From positions 1 to 64,000 of the forward strand of contig JAYPBC010000012.1 in the NCBI GenBank assembly GCA_038124025.1: DNA of 64,000 nucleotides, written 5' to 3'. A program made the position numbers and the translations under genes. The stretch comes from UBA1275 sp038124025. GTDB taxonomy: Bacteria > Bacteroidota > Rhodothermia > Balneolales > Balneolaceae. The notes under the pieces were generated by a model. The model saw nothing but the letters and a program-made list of their open reading frames with translations, did not search any database and was not told where the DNA came from. This document shows positions 52,951-62,274 of the stretch, one piece after another. Position 1 is the stretch's first letter. Each line of letters starts with the position of its first letter.

Positions 52951-54258
52951 ATGAAAAACCGCTTTTATCTCTTTTTACTCTGTATCCCTATTCTCGCCTG
53001 GTCTAACTCGCTAAGCGCACAAGATGAGCCCATTGCCTTTATTGGCGCAACAATCTATCCAATTGAACAAGCTCCTATTGAAAACGGGGTATTGATTGTT
53101 GAGGACAATATTATCACAGCGGTAGGAGATTCACGAACAAGAATCCCCAGAGGCGCCATTATCAACGACGTATCAGGCAAAGTAATCCTGCCGGGCCTAG
53201 TAGATACGCATTCACATATTGGCGGTGGCGATGGTGGTGACCGATCTTCCGCCATGCATCCAGATGTTAGGGTTATGGACTCATTTAACCCGCTCTCGCC
53301 CTCCATTAAAAAAGCCCTTTCTGGCGGTATTACAACAGCCAACGTTATGCCTGGATCAGGGCTACTAATGAGTGGTCAAACTATTTATGTTAAGTTGCGG
53401 CCTGCCTCCGATGTACAGGATATGTTAATGTGTACCGGTGAACAACCAGAGATTTGTGGCGGGCTCAAAATGGCCAATGGCACTAACCCTATCGGTAGTG
53501 GGAATTCGCCGGGAACTCGAGCAAAATCTGCTGCTTTGGTGCGCGGTTTGTTTATTGAAGCTCAAAATTACCAGCAAAAATTACTTGCAGCACAAGAAGA
53601 CGCAACCAAAATGCCTGCTAGAAATCTGAGTTTAGAAACTCTGGTAGAGGTTTTAGAGGGCAAAAGAACGGTTCATCATCATACCCACCGGCACGATGAT
53701 GTGCTAACCGCTATTCGACTGGCTGATGAGTTTAGCTATGACATGGTTCTTCAGCATGTATCAGAAGCCTACAAGGTTGCCGATGAAATTGCTGCTTCAG
53801 GTTATCCTTCATCGATCATAACACTAGACTCATTTGGAGGTAAAATGGAAGCAAAAGATTTCAGCAACAAAAATGGTGCTGTTTTAGAACAAGCGGGAGC
53901 CGATGTGGGCTTACATACCGATGATTATGTGACCGATTCGCGACTATTTTTACGATCAGCAGCCTTAGCTGTGAGAGAGGGAATGAGCCGAGAAGGAGCT
54001 CTAAAGGCGGTAACTCTAGCCAATGCTAAGATGATGCGAGTCGATGACCGAATTGGTTCCTTAAAAAAAGGCAAAGATGCCGACCTCATCATTCTTAGTG
54101 GCGATCCTTTTAGTGTTTATACACATGTAGAACAAACATGGATTGAAGGACAAAAAGTTTGGGACCGAGCCAATCCCGAAGACAAAAAAGTAGCCACGGG
54201 CGGTTATGGAGTGTTTCGCCTTAATACCCACACGCACACACATGAGGGGGGACAATAG
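52951..54258 (+). CDS. Secreted amidohydrolase (imidazolonepropionase-like)
   Basis: 435 residues. A signal peptide ends near residue 23 (SNSLSAQDEP). The amidohydrolase barrel has its metal ligands: H87-x-H89 in VDTHSHIGGG, further His in HHHTHRHDD and LQHVSE, and the metal Asp in GLHTDDY. The closing beta-sandwich motif IGSLKKGKDADLIILSGDPF is also typical. Substrate is unknown; related Bacteroidota proteins act on cyclic amides or dipeptides. It pairs with a paralogue that starts two bases after its stop and lacks these ligands. Confidence 0.88.
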   Translation: MKNRFYLFLLCIPILAWSNSLSAQDEPIAFIGATIYPIEQAPIENGVLIVEDNIITAVGDSRTRIPRGAIINDVSGKVILPGLVDTHSHIGGGDGGDRSSAMHPDVRVMDSFNPLSPSIKKALSGGITTANVMPGSGLLMSGQTIYVKLRPASDVQDMLMCTGEQPEICGGLKMANGTNPIGSGNSPGTRAKSAALVRGLFIEAQNYQQKLLAAQEDATKMPARNLSLETLVEVLEGKRTVHHHTHRHDDVLTAIRLADEFSYDMVLQHVSEAYKVADEIAASGYPSSIITLDSFGGKMEAKDFSNKNGAVLEQAGADVGLHTDDYVTDSRLFLRSAALAVREGMSREGALKAVTLANAKMMRVDDRIGSLKKGKDADLIILSGDPFSVYTHVEQTWIEGQKVWDRANPEDKKVATGGYGVFRLNTHTHTHEGGQ

Positions 54259-54260
54259 TA

Positions 54261-55520
54261 ATGAACTTCTTAGCTATACCTACACAGAATATGACAACAA
54301 CTATACGTAATAAATCATTTGTAGTCCTGACATGCTCCTTGTTGCTCGTGCTTCTTTTTGGAGCAAATGCTTGGGCCCAGAACAACAATATTTCCTACGT
54401 AATAGATGCAGAATCTATGCATATCGGAACGGGTGAGATTCTCTCAAATGGGCGAATATTGGTTAAAAATGGCATTATTGAGGCCGTTGGAAGCCAATCA
54501 GAAATAGAGGCGCCAAATGGAGCCATTCGTTGGGGCGCTCAGGTTGTTACCCCTGGCTTTATTGATGCACACACAGTGGTTGGGCTAGCTGGATACTTAA
54601 ATGATCCCGGCAGTGATCAAGATCAACTAGATCGCTCCAATGCTATTCAACCTGAATTAAGAGCTCTTGACGCGTACAACCCTGAAGAACCTTTAGTCGC
54701 ACACTTACGTAATCACGGGGTCACAACCATTCAAACAGGACACGCTCCTGGAGCAATCGTGTCTGGTCAGAGCCTAATTATTAAAACTAGTGCTCAACAA
54801 GCCGAAGAAGCACTCGTGCCCGAATCGATGCTTACTTTTTCTTTGGGTGGAGTAATCAGTGGGGCCTTTTCAAAACCCGGTACCCGAGCCAAGGCCACGG
54901 CCATGATCCGGCAAGAATTGTTTAAGGCGGCAGATTATGCAAAAAAACGCGCGGATGGGACCTTGTCTTCCACGAACCTGGGAATGGAGGCATTAGCGGA
55001 CTTATTGGACGGGAGGACTCAAGCCCTTGTGAGTGTTCATAAAGCGCAGGATATTTTAACCGCGCTCAGACTGCAAAAAGAATTTGGGTTCCCTATGGTC
55101 CTCGATGGTGTTGCTGAGATCTATTTAGTACTTGATCAGGTTAAAGAAAGCGGAGTCTCCGTAGTTTTACATCCAACCATGTTACGAGCTACTGGCGACG
55201 CAATTAACGTGTCCATGGAAACAGCGGCTTTATTGGCCAAAGAAGGTATTCCTTTTGCCTTTCAAAGCGGGTATGAAAACTATGTTCCAAAAACACGCGT
55301 AGTTTTATATGAAGCAGGTGTAGCTGTCAATAATGGATTAAGCCCTCGCCTCGCTGTTCAACACCTGAGTTTATACGCCGCCCAACTATTGGGTATTGAC
55401 CAGCGAGTCGGCAGCCTTGAAGTTGGAAAAGATGCCGATTTAGTCTTGTTCAATGGGGATCCTTTTGAGTATACTACTACGGTCGAACAGGTTATGATTG
55501 ATGGCCAATTAATGAAATAA
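54261..55520 (+). CDS. Amidohydrolase-like protein lacking the metal-binding residues
   Basis: 419 residues, with the same layout as the preceding amidohydrolase: signal peptide (LVLLFGANAWAQNN), N-terminal sandwich strand, barrel, and RVGSLEVGKDADLVLFNGDPF at the C-terminus. The catalytic positions have changed: the H-x-H motif is H104-T-V106, LQHVSE has become LDGVAE and LHTDDY has become FQSGYE. Such losses at three separate ligand sites predict no hydrolase activity. It is likely a structural or regulatory partner of its neighbour. An in-frame ATG at 54291 is an alternative start nearer to the signal peptide. Confidence 0.82.
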   Translation: MNFLAIPTQNMTTTIRNKSFVVLTCSLLLVLLFGANAWAQNNNISYVIDAESMHIGTGEILSNGRILVKNGIIEAVGSQSEIEAPNGAIRWGAQVVTPGFIDAHTVVGLAGYLNDPGSDQDQLDRSNAIQPELRALDAYNPEEPLVAHLRNHGVTTIQTGHAPGAIVSGQSLIIKTSAQQAEEALVPESMLTFSLGGVISGAFSKPGTRAKATAMIRQELFKAADYAKKRADGTLSSTNLGMEALADLLDGRTQALVSVHKAQDILTALRLQKEFGFPMVLDGVAEIYLVLDQVKESGVSVVLHPTMLRATGDAINVSMETAALLAKEGIPFAFQSGYENYVPKTRVVLYEAGVAVNNGLSPRLAVQHLSLYAAQLLGIDQRVGSLEVGKDADLVLFNGDPFEYTTTVEQVMIDGQLMK

Positions 55521-55543
55521 TCAATTTAAAACACATATATACC

Positions 55544-57262
55544 ATGTTTATACACACTAACCCTGTTACCTATGACGCCGTTATAGTTGGATCTGGCGCC
55601 GGTGGGGGTATGGCCGCAAAAGTACTATCCGAATCTGGCTTAAAAGTGGCTGTCGTAGAAGCCGGTCCTTTTTTTGACCCTGCCAATGATGCTCAGCGCA
55701 CCCAATTACGCAACCCTTGGGATTCTCCCCGAAGAGGTGCGGGCTCTACTCGCGTTTTTGGTGATTATGACGCAGCATATGGGGGTTGGGAAATCGATGG
55801 AGAACCTTATACCCATAAGAATGGCACACGCTTCGACTGGTTTCGGTCTCGTATGCTTGGGGGTAGAACAAACCACTGGGGAAGAATTTCTTTGCGCTTT
55901 GGACCGCTCGATTTTAAACGCAAAGATGTCGACGGCCTTGGAGATAACTGGCCTATAGGGTATGACGACGTTAAACCTTATTATGACCGTGTTGACAAGC
56001 TTTTAGGCGTTTTTGGAAGTAAAGAAGGTATTCATAATGAACCCGACGGTTTTTTCTTGCCGCCGCCTAAACCCCGTCTTCATGAGTTGTACTACATCAA
56101 AGGAGCGCGCAAAGCTAATATTCCCGTTATTCCCTCTCGTTTATCTGTTTTAACCAAACGAATTAATAATGATAGAGGAGTTTGTTTCTACTGTAGCCAG
56201 TGTAACCGCTCATGTTCTGTATATGCTGATTTCTCTTCGGGAAGCTGTTTAATCTTTCCTGCGCAACGTTCAACCGGCCGAGTAGATTTATACACTGACG
56301 CTATGGTGCGGGATGTGCTTACTAATGGGGCTGGCGAAGCAAAAGGCATTATCTACATTAATAAACAGGATAGGCAAGAGTATCAAATTAACGCTAAAGT
56401 AGTTGTTTTGGCAGCCTCGGCCTGTAGTAGCGCTCGAATATTATTAAACTCTAAGAGCAGCCAACATCCGCAAGGCTTAGGCAATAGTAGCGGGTTAATT
56501 GGTCGTTATCTACATGACTCTACTGGATCTTCTCGCGCCGCACTTGTTCCTGAGTTGTTAAATAGAAAAACCTACAATGAAGACGGTGTAGGCGGAATGC
56601 ATGTATATACTCCATGGTGGCTAAATGATGCTAAATTAGATTTCCCTAGGGGTTATCATCTAGAAATTTGGGGAGGATTAGGAACCCCATCTTATGGGTT
56701 TGGCTTTAATCCAGATAGCTTAAATGAGCATTTTGGGCTCGAAATTGGTGGGTATGGAAATAAACTCAGAGAAGATGTAAAGCGTTTTTACGGGGCAGTG
56801 ATGGGAATTTCTGGTAGGGGTGAATCCGTGCCTCAGTATGATAATTACTGCGAAATTGATCCAGATACCGTTGATGAGTTTGGTATTCCGGTTCTACGAT
56901 TCCATTACAACTGGACCGACTATGAGCGCAATCAGGCCAAGCATATGCACAAAACCTTTGAGGAAATTTTTGATGCTATGGGCGCCATTACTCTTGGGGA
57001 CACCCCCACGGCCGAGTCAGAATATGGTCTTGCCGCGCCTGGCCAGATTATTCACGAAGTGGGAACTACCCGTATGGGTGATGACCCCACTACTTCTGTG
57101 ACCAATTCATACCAACAATTACATGATGCTAAAAACGTCTTTGTGGTCGATGCTGGTTCTTTTGTTTCACAGGCTGATAAAAACCCCACATGGACTATAA
57201 TGGCTCTTTCGTGGAGAACATCTGATTTTATTGTTGATCAACTTAAAAAGCAGAACTTATAA
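55544..57262 (+). CDS. GMC family oxidoreductase (FAD-dependent)
   Basis: 572 residues. The FAD-binding loop GSGAGGG (16-22) and the VVEAGPFFDP strand end follow the usual pattern, with GGRTNHWGRISLRF near residue 107. The C-terminus has HEVGTTRMGDDPTTSVTN and QADKNPTWTIMALSWR, GMC signatures. A cysteine cluster C214-x2-C217-x2-C220-x3-C224-x10-C235 is inserted in the middle and could bind a metal or an iron-sulfur centre. Relatives dehydrogenate sugars or glycosides, passing electrons through a subunit 3-type protein as encoded next. There is no signal peptide; export would have to ride on the partner. Confidence 0.9.
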   Translation: MFIHTNPVTYDAVIVGSGAGGGMAAKVLSESGLKVAVVEAGPFFDPANDAQRTQLRNPWDSPRRGAGSTRVFGDYDAAYGGWEIDGEPYTHKNGTRFDWFRSRMLGGRTNHWGRISLRFGPLDFKRKDVDGLGDNWPIGYDDVKPYYDRVDKLLGVFGSKEGIHNEPDGFFLPPPKPRLHELYYIKGARKANIPVIPSRLSVLTKRINNDRGVCFYCSQCNRSCSVYADFSSGSCLIFPAQRSTGRVDLYTDAMVRDVLTNGAGEAKGIIYINKQDRQEYQINAKVVVLAASACSSARILLNSKSSQHPQGLGNSSGLIGRYLHDSTGSSRAALVPELLNRKTYNEDGVGGMHVYTPWWLNDAKLDFPRGYHLEIWGGLGTPSYGFGFNPDSLNEHFGLEIGGYGNKLREDVKRFYGAVMGISGRGESVPQYDNYCEIDPDTVDEFGIPVLRFHYNWTDYERNQAKHMHKTFEEIFDAMGAITLGDTPTAESEYGLAAPGQIIHEVGTTRMGDDPTTSVTNSYQQLHDAKNVFVVDAGSFVSQADKNPTWTIMALSWRTSDFIVDQLKKQNL

Positions 57263-57264
57263 TC

Positions 57265-58017
57265 ATGATAAACCGTAGACAATCGATTAAACGCCTTATT
57301 TTGGGGACGCTTAGCGCTGGTTTGTTCTTTCCAACTTACTCAGAGGCTAAAAAGCACCATGGCTTTTCTGTTAGCCCCACCGATCCCGACAATCCCGTTA
57401 CCCGAGTTCCCTATGCCGAAAGGAATTGGGATTATGGCCGAACTCCGGAAGAAACGGAGCGGGATCAACGCCTTTTTAACCAGCGCTTTTTTAATGATCA
57501 TGAATTACACACCATAGAAGTTTTATGTGATCATATCCTTCCTGCAAGTGAAACAGCTGGATCGGCAATCGACGCTGGCGTGCCTGACTTTATTGCCTTT
57601 ATTGTACTGGACATGCCCTATCTACAAACCCGTTTACGTGGTGGCATTATGTGGCTTGATAGCTTTTCTAGAAAACATCATGGTAATGTGTTTGCGCGCA
57701 TTAGCTCCTCGGTACAAACCATGGTGCTGGATAAAATTGCCTATCCCGAAAAAATAACTTCCGCTACTGAGCAAGGCGGCCGATTTTTTAGAGAAATTAG
57801 AAACCTCATTTTAACTGGGTATTACACTTCAGAGATTGGTGTAAAAGACCTTGGCTTTAAGGGGAACACAGCCAATGTTTGGGACGGTGTTCCGCCTGAA
57901 GTGTTAGCTGAGCATGATGTTGATTATGAGCCAGAATGGCTAGCCAAATGTGTAAATCAAGATAAACGGTCTGAAATTGCCAAATGGGATAGCGAGGGAA
58001 ACCTATTAAACAACTAG
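57265..58017 (+). CDS. Gluconate 2-dehydrogenase subunit 3-like protein
   Basis: 250 residues starting two bases after the GMC stop. The N-terminus NRRQSIKRLILGTLSAGLFFP has a twin-arginine followed by a hydrophobic stretch, suggesting Tat export of the pair. The body has HTIEVLCDHILPASETAGSA and VPDFIAFIVLD, motifs of the subunit 3 family that pairs with GMC dehydrogenases. GFKGNTANVWDGVPPEV near the C-terminus is also typical. It should escort the flavoprotein across the membrane, holding the FAD subunit folded. Confidence 0.9.
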   Translation: MINRRQSIKRLILGTLSAGLFFPTYSEAKKHHGFSVSPTDPDNPVTRVPYAERNWDYGRTPEETERDQRLFNQRFFNDHELHTIEVLCDHILPASETAGSAIDAGVPDFIAFIVLDMPYLQTRLRGGIMWLDSFSRKHHGNVFARISSSVQTMVLDKIAYPEKITSATEQGGRFFREIRNLILTGYYTSEIGVKDLGFKGNTANVWDGVPPEVLAEHDVDYEPEWLAKCVNQDKRSEIAKWDSEGNLLNN

Positions 58018-58065
58018 ATTTCCGCGCACATTAACTTACCATGTATAAGCTTTATACGGAATCTT

Positions 58066-58091
58066 GAGTGGCTGCTAAACCATCGCCACTC
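58066..58091. terminator. Possible hairpin between convergent operons
   Basis: GAGTGGC (58066-58072) and GCCACTC (58085-58091) form a perfect 7-bp stem with a 12-base loop, in the 88-base gap between the convergent GMC operon and the M14 peptidase gene. No T run follows on either strand, so intrinsic termination is uncertain. Confidence 0.35.
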
Positions 58092-58105
58092 GAAGCCCGC
58101 ATAAA

Positions 58106-60727
58106 TTAATTTCCTGTGCTACCGCTAATGGTTTGACCAAAGAAAATCGCATTAGCAAATAATTTATTGGTTCCATACCAAAACGCCCTGAAATTAGGAT
58201 TATCTGTCATAGCTATCACTTTTCCTCCCCCGGCTCTGCTGACTATTATAGCGGCCGTCCCTTTTATCGTTTCCTCATTCACTTTAGAGACATATCCACT
58301 TGCTAAAGGGTCATTGGTATAATAGAGAGGGGTGGAATATGGGTTTTGACCTTTTTTCAAAAACATGGTGCTGTTTCTAAATACTCTAATTAAAGGGTCG
58401 TTGTAACCATACGCTAAGGGATGTGTTAAGTCTAGCCGTGCATTGAAGATGGTGCCTCCAATAACTTGAGCGCCATAATCAGCTCCTTGTTTGACATAGG
58501 GGCGTGTTTCTGGAGATTCGCCACGATCTGGGCGAACAAACTCTACGCTAATCAAACCCTGTTGATTAACCCATGAAACAGCCTGTTTCATGGCGATTAG
58601 CGTTCCTCCTTCTCTCACCCAAGCTTTTAGGGCCTCAACCGTTCCTGATGATATATCACCATAGCTATAACCCGTCATAATTAACACATTATATCTATCT
58701 AAGTCTACCCGCCCTAAATTGGCTTTATCTAAAATAGTCAACGGCATTTCATAACGACGATCTAAAAGGTGCCACATTTCCCCTATTTCATAGGAATTGG
58801 TCCCTTCTCCGCCAATAACTGCAACCTTAGGCATGTCCAGTGATTCAAACTGGTTACTGCCCAAGTCTACCCCTGCGGTAGACAATCCTGTAGTTATGTT
58901 ATAGACAGTAATCCCATCGTTTGATACTGTCTGCTTAACTAAATCATGAACGTTTTCTTGATTGTCTTGTACGCCAAGAGGAATCATAATGGTTCCATAA
59001 TCAAACTCTTTAACTCCTTGGTCTGTTAAGGCAGAAAAAGGTGCGCTAGCCACTTTAATTTTTATACCCGCCTCTTGTAAACGGTATGCTGCTCGAGGAG
59101 CGTAGTATTCATCCCACTCAAAGGCGTACGCATAGCGTGACTCCCCTCCCACTAGTTCCGCAGCAGGCTGCCATTCGCCTGTAAAGGCAGCGCCTAACAA
59201 GTTTGAATTATATTCTCTGTCCCCTAATTCAGCAAAAGGAACATTAAAGGCATAGGGCATGGTCCACGCAGACACATCATAAAACAAGCTGTCTTGAAAG
59301 CTTGTTCGTCGTTCAAAAAGTGCTGTTATTAATTTAAACTGAGGTTGATTTGTGGGAACCACATAATTTTTACCTGCTTCGAATCTTTCGCCATTAATCT
59401 CAATACTTTTATCTAAGGTGTAAAGCTCGATGTTATGGCGATTGAGCATTTCTGCTAGGTGGAAGCTACGCGCCTGATCTGCTTCTTCCCCAAAAACATA
59501 GGCTTTAATTGATGATCGGTTGGCCGCCTCTGCTGCGTCGCTATAAAATTGACGCATATGCCCTAATAACTCGTTTCGAAGATCCACAGAAGCTTTTAAG
59601 GTGGAGAAGGAGGCCGTTACCTGATTTCGAATGGTAAAAGGAAAATGAAGAACCCCGTGCACACTTTCTTGCGCATGCCCCCTTGAGCTTGCTTGTTCAA
59701 ATAGTATTCCAATGGAACCCTGTACATCTGGGTACGTAGAGCCTTTACCGTAATAATAGTCGTCAAAACTTTCCTTGCTATAATATAAAGATTGAATTTG
59801 GTCTAGTGCATCGGCATGATACTCTGCAATGCTACCTGTTAAATCCTGATTGCTTTGTGGTGTTAGAGGGTGAGTTCGGCTAGGAATACCGGGTTGAAAG
59901 AAAAAGGTAGAATTAGTGCCCATTTCATGATGGTCAGTAAGCACGTTTGGTTTCCACTCTTGGTATTTAGCAACTCGGCCTTGGCTCTCTGGGTGTTGTA
60001 CAAGCATCCAATCTCTATTCAAGTCAAACCAATAGTGGTTTGTTCTTCCGCCTGGCCACACCTCATCAAACTCTCTAGACTGTGGGTCAGAAACCAATGT
60101 TTTGGTACTTTTATGAATGTTTGCCCAATAAGCAAAGCGGTTAAGTCCATCCGGGTTAATACTTGGATCTACTAAAATAACTGCATTAGAAAGTATTTGA
60201 TCCATTTCCTCTCCCTGGCCCGCAGCCAGGCGGTATACAACCGCCAAAGATGCATTTGAACCACTGGGTTCATTTCCGTGTACACTGTAGCTCATTTGAA
60301 CTACTACTGGCATAGAGCTTAGATCCAAGCCGGCCGAAGTAGAGGGGTTGCTTAATTGCCGATGAGTTTCTTTTATGTCATCCAGTTTTGCATGGTTTTC
60401 TGGACTAGTTATTATTAACGATAGTAATTTTCGATTCTCGTAGCTTCGAGCATATTCTGAAATAGTTACTCGGTCAGACGCTGCTGCTACCGCATACATA
60501 TATTCAACTAACTGGTCATGACGAACGTGCCATTCACCAACCTCATAGCCTAACACTTCCTTTGGGGTTGGAATACTAGGGTCATAGCTCATGCTTACAT
60601 CTAAAAAATAACTGAGGTCTTCTTGCTGAGCGATACCGGCGGGTTGTAGCCCAACTACTACAAATAACAGGGTTGTTAGAAAAACGCCTACGTTTAAAAA
60701 GCTTGTTGTGATTTTGAGACTATGCAT
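58106..60727 (-). CDS. Secreted M14 family zinc carboxypeptidase
   Basis: 873 residues. A signal peptide ends near residue 34 (LQPAGIAQQED). The zinc ligands are H150 and E153 in YSVHGNEPSGSNAS, with a third His in LTDHHEMGTN (about 266). LVDPSINPDGLNRFAYW and FDLNRDWM are typical of the M14 core. The C-terminal half (about 620-870) looks like a glutamine-amidotransferase-type alpha/beta domain (NVLIMTGYSYGD), common in long Bacteroidota carboxypeptidase homologues. It likely works in the periplasm or outside on peptides. Divergent from the NRAMP-like gene across about 200 bases. Confidence 0.88.
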   Translation of the reverse strand: MHSLKITTSFLNVGVFLTTLLFVVVGLQPAGIAQQEDLSYFLDVSMSYDPSIPTPKEVLGYEVGEWHVRHDQLVEYMYAVAAASDRVTISEYARSYENRKLLSLIITSPENHAKLDDIKETHRQLSNPSTSAGLDLSSMPVVVQMSYSVHGNEPSGSNASLAVVYRLAAGQGEEMDQILSNAVILVDPSINPDGLNRFAYWANIHKSTKTLVSDPQSREFDEVWPGGRTNHYWFDLNRDWMLVQHPESQGRVAKYQEWKPNVLTDHHEMGTNSTFFFQPGIPSRTHPLTPQSNQDLTGSIAEYHADALDQIQSLYYSKESFDDYYYGKGSTYPDVQGSIGILFEQASSRGHAQESVHGVLHFPFTIRNQVTASFSTLKASVDLRNELLGHMRQFYSDAAEAANRSSIKAYVFGEEADQARSFHLAEMLNRHNIELYTLDKSIEINGERFEAGKNYVVPTNQPQFKLITALFERRTSFQDSLFYDVSAWTMPYAFNVPFAELGDREYNSNLLGAAFTGEWQPAAELVGGESRYAYAFEWDEYYAPRAAYRLQEAGIKIKVASAPFSALTDQGVKEFDYGTIMIPLGVQDNQENVHDLVKQTVSNDGITVYNITTGLSTAGVDLGSNQFESLDMPKVAVIGGEGTNSYEIGEMWHLLDRRYEMPLTILDKANLGRVDLDRYNVLIMTGYSYGDISSGTVEALKAWVREGGTLIAMKQAVSWVNQQGLISVEFVRPDRGESPETRPYVKQGADYGAQVIGGTIFNARLDLTHPLAYGYNDPLIRVFRNSTMFLKKGQNPYSTPLYYTNDPLASGYVSKVNEETIKGTAAIIVSRAGGGKVIAMTDNPNFRAFWYGTNKLFANAIFFGQTISGSTGN

Positions 60728-60929
60728 GCTATGGTGTTTTTTTGCTGAAATGGTTGTTTTCTGAGTAATAAACCTCTGGTTAATTTAACCCCTGAACAAG
60801 GCTTATCGAAATATACTACAATAGAATTATGAAAAAAGAGGTAAAAGCACCATCATAATGTGCTTTATTTGGTTGTTTTTTTTTGCTACTCTGATTTGAG
60901 TATTCTAGGTATAATCTAAGTTTAAGGGT

Positions 60930-62198
60930 ATGAATTCTACGACAAAAAAAATAAGTAGTACATTAAAGTACGCACTTGGACCCGGCCTCATTTTGGCTGC
61001 GGCCGCTATTGGAGTCTCTCATTTGGTGCAATCTACTCGTGCAGGAGCCCTGTACGGCTTCACCCTCATTTGGGCCATCATCATCGCAAACCTTACCAAA
61101 TATCCTTTCCTTGAATTCGGTCCGCGTTACACCGTTGTTATGAAAGAGAGTTTGATTCAAGGCTATAAACGACTAGGTTCTTGGGCGCTTGGCTCATTTG
61201 GGGTATTTACCGTATTCACCATGTGTATAGTCCAGGCTGCTGTCACGGTGGTTACCGCTAGCCTGGCAAACCAACTAACGGGCCTTGATTTATCCCCACT
61301 GTTAATGAGCGCAATTATGCTCATCATTTGTCTATTTTTACTTATTAGAGGTCAATATTCTGCTCTTGATGGAGCTATAAAATTAATCTTGGTTGTTTTA
61401 ACCCTTTCCACTCTGATAGCGGTAATCGTCGCTTTTATAAAGCCTGATGCTATGGCAAAACCTAGCGCCCCTACCATATGGGATGCTGCTGGTATTTCAT
61501 TTTTAATAGCTCTAATGGGTTGGATGCCTATACTTTTAGACGCTTCTGCTTGGCACTCTCTATGGATTGTTGAGCGAAGTAAACAAACCAAACAAGAATT
61601 ACATTTAAAAGAGACCCTTATAGATTTTAATATTGGCATGATCGGTGCCGGGCTTCTAGCTGTTGCCTTTCTGTCATTAGGGGCGTTAATTATGTTTGGC
61701 TCCACAACTGAGTTTGCAAGCAGTGGCTCGGCTTTTGCAAGCCAGTTAGTTGAATTATATACCACAACCTTAGGGGATTGGGCTTATTGGATTATTATTA
61801 TTTGTGCCTTTACAGCCATGTTTAGTACTACCTTAACGGTTACTGATGCATACCCACGTACTTGTTCTCATCTTTTTAACCTAAATCGCTTGGATAAGCC
61901 CGATGAAATACCTTGGTATTCTTCCTATAAAGGCTTGTTGGTTATCATCTCTTTCTTCTCTCTTGTGATTCTCTACTTTGCTGGAAGCAACTTTATTTTC
62001 ATGGTAGATTTGGCTACCAGTGTTTCCTTTTTAACCGCGCCGGTCTTTGCAATAATTAATTATAAACTTATTTACTCGGATCATTTTCCTGAAGATAAAC
62101 GGCCATCAGCCTGGTTAAAATGGCTTAGTTGGGCTGGCTTATTTTTTATCACTAGTTTTGCTCTGTTATTTATGGTTTGGAAATTTATTCTTAGCTAA
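60930..62198 (+). CDS. NRAMP-related transporter, non-canonical
   Basis: 422 residues, about eleven helices, with overall NRAMP resemblance: LKYALGPGLILAAAAIG at the first helix and ENLLEGYRR-like SLIQGYKRLGSW after the third. The metal motif DPGN of helix 1 is replaced by GVSH, and the helix 6 MPH motif is replaced in GWMPILLDASAWHSLW. The protein thus belongs to a side branch whose substrate is not established. Manganese or iron transport should not be assumed. It precedes the TrhA gene, 76 bases downstream on the same strand. Confidence 0.8.
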   Translation: MNSTTKKISSTLKYALGPGLILAAAAIGVSHLVQSTRAGALYGFTLIWAIIIANLTKYPFLEFGPRYTVVMKESLIQGYKRLGSWALGSFGVFTVFTMCIVQAAVTVVTASLANQLTGLDLSPLLMSAIMLIICLFLLIRGQYSALDGAIKLILVVLTLSTLIAVIVAFIKPDAMAKPSAPTIWDAAGISFLIALMGWMPILLDASAWHSLWIVERSKQTKQELHLKETLIDFNIGMIGAGLLAVAFLSLGALIMFGSTTEFASSGSAFASQLVELYTTTLGDWAYWIIIICAFTAMFSTTLTVTDAYPRTCSHLFNLNRLDKPDEIPWYSSYKGLLVIISFFSLVILYFAGSNFIFMVDLATSVSFLTAPVFAIINYKLIYSDHFPEDKRPSAWLKWLSWAGLFFITSFALLFMVWKFILS

Positions 62199-62274
62199 AT
62201 CATTTAAAAGCACATAAACATATAAATGCCTTTGTGTTTTTATGCTTACAAAATCCACCTTCTAACACTCCAAC

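Noticed and set aside
58043..58057. Near-palindrome GTATAA-GCT-TTATAC
   Set aside because: Short and AT-rich, with no link to a gene start. It is within chance expectation.
60844..60866. Hairpin AAAGCAC/GTGCTTT followed by a T run upstream of the NRAMP-like gene
   Set aside because: It sits between divergent genes with no transcript known to end there. It may be a leader hairpin, but the evidence is too thin to list.
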